Positions 60,773 to 64,000 of a stretch of 64,000 nucleotides of DNA are shown here, one piece after another. The position numbers and the translations under genes were made by a program. Source of the DNA: Synechococcales cyanobacterium bin59.metabat.ball.084 (GTDB lineage Bacteria; Cyanobacteriota; Cyanobacteriia; Cyanobacteriales; Chamaesiphonaceae); contig JAAFHZ010000002.1 in assembly GCA_013297675.1 (NCBI GenBank), positions 1 to 64,000 on the forward strand. The letters run 5' to 3'. The notes under the pieces are model-generated. The model had not been told where the DNA came from and did no database searches. It was given only the letters and a program-made list of their open reading frames with translations. Position 1 is the first letter of the stretch, and each line of letters opens with the position of its first letter.

Positions 60773-62935
60773 ATGCTGCAACCTACTGGCCAAACCCAAG
60801 AATTACTCGAATTAGTCAATCGTCTACGGCAATCACCTCAAGCCGAGCTGAACTTATTGTTGAATTCTGGAGATCCCAAGATTGCGCAAGCTCTGCAACA
60901 GTTTGGAGTCGATCGAAATCTTTTGGCGCAGCAGTGGAGAGCCTTGTTGCCAGTAGCCCCATTAGCCTGGTCAGCAGAATTAACCGCTAGTGCAACCGGT
61001 CACAACCTGCAAATGATTGCTGCTGATACTCAATCGCACCAGTTACCCGGAGAAGCAAGTATTTTACAGCGAGCCATTAATGCTGGCTATGCTGGGAATC
61101 GAGTTGGAGAAAATATTTTTGCTTTTAGTGAATCAATTTTGTTTGGTCATGCTGCATTTGCGATCGATTGGGGCAATGATGCTACAAGCATTGGTGGTAT
61201 CCAAAACCCGGCTGGTCATAGAGAACTGTTGCTCTCAGGCAACTACCGAGAAATTGGTTTGGCTATTACCGCCGAAAATAATCCTCAAACTAACGTTGGT
61301 CCGCTGGTTATCACCCAAGATTTTGGCAATCGGACAGCTTTGGATAACCAAGCTTGGTTACTAGGCGTAGCTTTCCAAGATCTCAACAATAATGGTTTTT
61401 ATGAGGCGGGTGAAGGAGTCAGCGGTGTTAATGTAGAAGTGCGCGATACAAATCAGCCCAATAGCACTCCGGTCATTACCACCACTCTCGATGCTGGGGG
61501 ATATCAAACTTTACTGACTCCAGGACAGTATCAAGTGAGTTTTCTGAAGAGCGGTCAACTGCTCCAGAGCCAGACAGTAGCGATCGGGACAAACAATATT
61601 AAAGCCGATCTGAAATTAGCTGATCCCAGAATCTCGATTGACAATATCTCTTTCAGAGAAGGTGATTTGGGGAACAACACAACGTATAACTTTACGGTAA
61701 GTCTATCTAACCCTAGCCTCAAACTAGTAACAGTTGATTTTTCAACCGTCGGCCAAACAGCATCGATCGGAACTGATTTTTTAAACACCACCGGCACTTT
61801 AAGTTTTGCTCCCGGTGAAACTAGTAAAAATATTGTGGTGTCGGTATTAGGAGACACGATTATTGAGGATGATGAAACCTTTGCGGTGAATTTGACTGGG
61901 GCAATCAACAGTGCTGTGCTTACCCCACAGGGAATTGGCCGGATTCTCAATAATGACTTGCTGGCAGTATTGCCGCCAGCTCTCCCGCCGGTATTTACTG
62001 GTTTGCCTAGACTAGAGACGTTAGGCAGTAATTTATTGCAAGTAACCAATACGGTTGGGAATGTGACGCTGAAATTTACTCCCCTTCAGCGCTTTGGTAC
62101 CGGCTCAGATGACCTAGGAGTATTTGCGGTAGATGATGAGCAGGGCAAAATAGGCGCTCTGTTACCCGGTCAAGATGGTTATCTCCAGGCCGCGCTCGAT
62201 CGCTCTCAAACTATTTTCTCGACTTTAGGCGGAGCTTTCTTCGATCCCACTAGCAGCCGTCAGCTTACTTTCCAGGCTGGTCAACGCCTCCAATTCTTTG
62301 CCATCAAAGATGACACGATCGATGCGGCTAAAGCTACATTAGCCTTAGGCGGAACCATCAACAATGTCTTAATTGGCAACAGCAGTCTATTGCCCATCAC
62401 CGCTGTTGGGGACAAGATCAATCTAGCTTGGAATGGTACTAGTAGTAATCTATTGCTACAAGCAGAGCTATCGAACCAGGTGTTACCCGGTACTTTGCTA
62501 CAAGATAAAGTGGATGTAGTAAACCTGAGTAATCAAGCCGGTGCATTAGCTGCTACTTTTACCGTCCAAAGTGACGCAGCCTACAAAAATACCGTGGGAT
62601 TTTATACGGTTGATGATGCTCTAACTGGGAGAGTGGGCAATTTGTTGCCCAGTGACGCGGGCTATGCTCAAGCTGCTATTAGTCGGGCGGTAGCTTCGTT
62701 TAACAGCGTTAGTGGCAGTGCCGTAGTGAACAGTCAGAACTTAGCTGGGGGCGCAATTTTGGCTCCATATATTATTGCCAATGGGGCGGCCACCTATTTT
62801 GCCTATATTGGGGCTAACTCCGACAAGGTAGACCATATCAAGCTCTTGGGTGATAACCGCTTCGGTTTTGAAGACTTGGCAGGTGGCGGCGATCGAGATT
62901 ACAACGATGTGGTTTTAGGGGTGAAGTTCAACTAA
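60773..62935 (+). CDS. CAP-domain protein with SdrD-B-like, Calx-beta and DUF4114 domains
   Basis: About 720 residues. I prefer ATG 60773 (MLQPTGQTQELLELVNRLR); an ATG at 60728 would add 15 hydrophobic residues. In order: a CAP/SCP domain (about 1-190: LAWSAELTASATGHNLQMIAADT, VGENIF, PAGHRELLLSGNYREIGLAI), an SdrD-B-like carrier (FQDLNNNGFYEAGEGVSGVNVEVRDT), a Calx-beta domain (about 290-400, GTLSFAPGETSKNIVVSVLGDT...EDDETF), and a C-terminal DUF4114 unit (FEDLAGGGDRDYNDVVLG). It has no classical signal peptide, but carries Asp-rich RTX-like elements and is likely secreted by type I transport. Confidence 0.85.
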   Translation: MLQPTGQTQELLELVNRLRQSPQAELNLLLNSGDPKIAQALQQFGVDRNLLAQQWRALLPVAPLAWSAELTASATGHNLQMIAADTQSHQLPGEASILQRAINAGYAGNRVGENIFAFSESILFGHAAFAIDWGNDATSIGGIQNPAGHRELLLSGNYREIGLAITAENNPQTNVGPLVITQDFGNRTALDNQAWLLGVAFQDLNNNGFYEAGEGVSGVNVEVRDTNQPNSTPVITTTLDAGGYQTLLTPGQYQVSFLKSGQLLQSQTVAIGTNNIKADLKLADPRISIDNISFREGDLGNNTTYNFTVSLSNPSLKLVTVDFSTVGQTASIGTDFLNTTGTLSFAPGETSKNIVVSVLGDTIIEDDETFAVNLTGAINSAVLTPQGIGRILNNDLLAVLPPALPPVFTGLPRLETLGSNLLQVTNTVGNVTLKFTPLQRFGTGSDDLGVFAVDDEQGKIGALLPGQDGYLQAALDRSQTIFSTLGGAFFDPTSSRQLTFQAGQRLQFFAIKDDTIDAAKATLALGGTINNVLIGNSSLLPITAVGDKINLAWNGTSSNLLLQAELSNQVLPGTLLQDKVDVVNLSNQAGALAATFTVQSDAAYKNTVGFYTVDDALTGRVGNLLPSDAGYAQAAISRAVASFNSVSGSAVVNSQNLAGGAILAPYIIANGAATYFAYIGANSDKVDHIKLLGDNRFGFEDLAGGGDRDYNDVVLGVKFN

Positions 62936-62953
62936 CAGCCCCAAAATCTGAAC

Positions 62954-62988
62954 AGAGATTCCATTTTGTACTGGAATCTCTTTTTTTA
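62954..62988 (+). terminator. Strong terminator after the CAP-domain gene
   Basis: AGAGATTCCA pairs perfectly with TGGAATCTCT (62954-62963 with 62972-62981), followed by TTTTTTTATT. It sits 19 bases past the stop and could also end the convergent gene from the right. Confidence 0.9.
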
Positions 62989-62995
62989 TTGGCAA

Positions 62996-63469
62996 TTAGT
63001 CTGTTGCAGTCTCATCTGGCGTATCGGCGACCATCGCCTGCAACAAATCTTGGAGACGCATTCTTTCGATGTATGGCCAGCCCCCCTGAGATTCGATTTC
63101 CATCAACAGTGAATAGAGACTGTGACGGCTTTGGGGTAAGGCTGGTTGAAAAAAGTCTTCGCGAATATGGCGATGCAGTTCTTCAAGGGTGCGCAAAATT
63201 GCCAGCAGCTCATCGGTTTGCTGCTGATGATCAACTGCCAACCGTAAACCGATCGCGCTAATCTGCTGTAAGCGCTCGGTCAGTGCAGCCTTAGACTGGC
63301 CATCTTCTGCTTGAGAAGTGCCAGCTCGAATCGGGGTGTTTTCTGTCTCCATTTCCATAGCAGCGGTTTTGTCAACCAAAATGTTACTTAAATTTACTTG
63401 TGCCAAATCGCGGCCAGATCGGGTAAGCGGGCGCAAAACTGCGGGCAATGCACTGTAATTAGACATCAA
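62996..63469 (-). CDS. Conserved hypothetical helical protein
   Basis: A 157-residue protein, mainly helical from residue 60 on (ALTERLQQISAIGLRLAVDHQQQTDELLAILRTLEELHRHIREDFF). The N-terminal 60 residues are polar and probably disordered. The C-terminal part (HSLYSLLMEIESQGGWPYIERMRLQDLLQAM) ends in a compact helical unit. No enzymatic motif is seen. Its position beside psbO may reflect chance. It is divergent from psbO, with about 210 bases between the starts. Confidence 0.7.
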   Translation of the reverse strand: MMSNYSALPAVLRPLTRSGRDLAQVNLSNILVDKTAAMEMETENTPIRAGTSQAEDGQSKAALTERLQQISAIGLRLAVDHQQQTDELLAILRTLEELHRHIREDFFQPALPQSRHSLYSLLMEIESQGGWPYIERMRLQDLLQAMVADTPDETATD

Positions 63470-63682
63470 AGCGCATGGGTAAGTGTACCACTCAGAGCCA
63501 CTTTGTGATAAATAGATTAACTAGATATGGACTCAGGAAAATAACTGGGGAAATCTGTTCAGAGTTGAGTCTCTCAGATTTTCTCCTGTATGATTAAACC
63601 TATTTGCTCGCTGCAACTGCGACCAGCATTAACATAATCGTCCAGATATATAATATTAATTTTCTCAGATTTGAGGTTAAAG

Positions 63683-64000
63683 ATGAAATTCCGTGGATTA
63701 ATTGCGGCGCTAATGGCCGTATGTATTGGTTTTTTGACCGCTTGCAGCGACAGCCCTGCCAATGCGACTAGCAGTGTGCCCCTGACCTATGAACAAATTC
63801 GGAACACTGGTTTGGCGAACAATTGCCCTACTATTTCTGATATTAGTCGGGGTTCGATCGACCTCGATTCCAACAAAAAGTATCAGTTCGTAGATATGTG
63901 CTTGCAGCCCACTGAGTACTTCGTCGAAGAAGAACCCGCCAACAAACGCCAAAAGGCTGAGTTTGTCAAAGGTAAAGTGGTAACTCGTGCCACATCTAGC
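63683..64000 (+). CDS. psbO: Photosystem II manganese-stabilising protein PsbO (5' part)
   Basis: The first 106 codons of psbO, cut by the right edge. The signal peptide (KFRGLIAALMAVCIGFLTAC) ends in a lipobox-like LTAC, which is unusual in that the mature PsbO is typically produced by cleavage near here. The mature start has the PsbO landmarks LTYEQIRNTGLANNCPTISDISRGSIDLD, YQFVDMCLQPTEYFVEEEPANKR and FVKGKVVTR. The Cys pair (CPT and MCLQ) forms the conserved disulfide. PsbO caps the lumenal manganese cluster of photosystem II. An RBS GAGG lies about seven bases before the ATG; the AT-rich TATATAATATT near 63645 may be the -10 region. Confidence 0.95.
   Translation, partial: MKFRGLIAALMAVCIGFLTACSDSPANATSSVPLTYEQIRNTGLANNCPTISDISRGSIDLDSNKKYQFVDMCLQPTEYFVEEEPANKRQKAEFVKGKVVTRATSS

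Noticed and set aside
1-64000. CRISPR arrays, tRNA and rRNA genes
   Set aside because: I saw no regularly spaced short repeats and no cloverleaf-like T-loop motifs in intergenic DNA; a dedicated scan could still find a tRNA that I missed.

Overview
This window is from a cyanobacterial chromosome. Signs are the many CGATCG / GCGATCGC (HIP1-type) octamers, the photosystem II lipoproteins PsbQ (CyanoQ) and PsbO (cut by the right edge), a PatA-type chemotaxis operon for pili or phototaxis, a cyanobacterial-type SmtA metallothionein with its SmtB repressor, and a class II fructose-bisphosphate aldolase. I cannot name the genus. I found no rRNA, tRNA, CRISPR array or complete insertion sequence.

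Layout. 1-6950: tail of a class A penicillin-binding protein, cobK, two Uma2-type nucleases, glycogen phosphorylase and an iron-containing dehydrogenase. 7003-16732: six-gene chemosensory operon on the minus strand (PatA-like regulator, CheY, CheW, GAF-rich receptor, hybrid CheA, second CheW). 16951-22085: MlaF-like ABC ATPase with a small membrane protein, a Ser/Thr kinase fused to a periplasmic ligand-binding domain, and an MFS exporter. 22139-23462: a collapsed YefM/YoeB-like module followed by an intact ParD/ParE-like module. 23662-34411: M23 peptidase, K+ channel, smtA-smtB operon, orphan MoxR ATPase, FemAB-like acyltransferase, UPF0182 membrane protein and moaE. 34695-39116: a 1473-residue surface protein.

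39635-49318 is the unusual part. Intact murD is followed by a roughly 7.8 kb AT-rich island: a VirB5-like exported protein, a previously hidden 44-residue membrane peptide, a VirB6/TrbL-like polytopic protein, and five paralogous exported TPR proteins. Between the TPR genes lie four 3'-terminal fragments of the virB6-like gene, all broken near the same codon. The island ends in a second, truncated copy of the first third of murD. The two murD segments form direct repeats of about 490 bp, as single-crossover integration of a circular DNA carrying a murD piece would produce.

49524-64000 returns to ordinary genes: fba, psbQ, an ankyrin-Kelch protein, a kinase with a degenerate glycine loop, two convergent Uma2 genes, accC, a BrnT/BrnA toxin-antitoxin pair, a GldF/GldG-type ABC export pair, a secreted CAP/Calx-beta protein, and the start of psbO.
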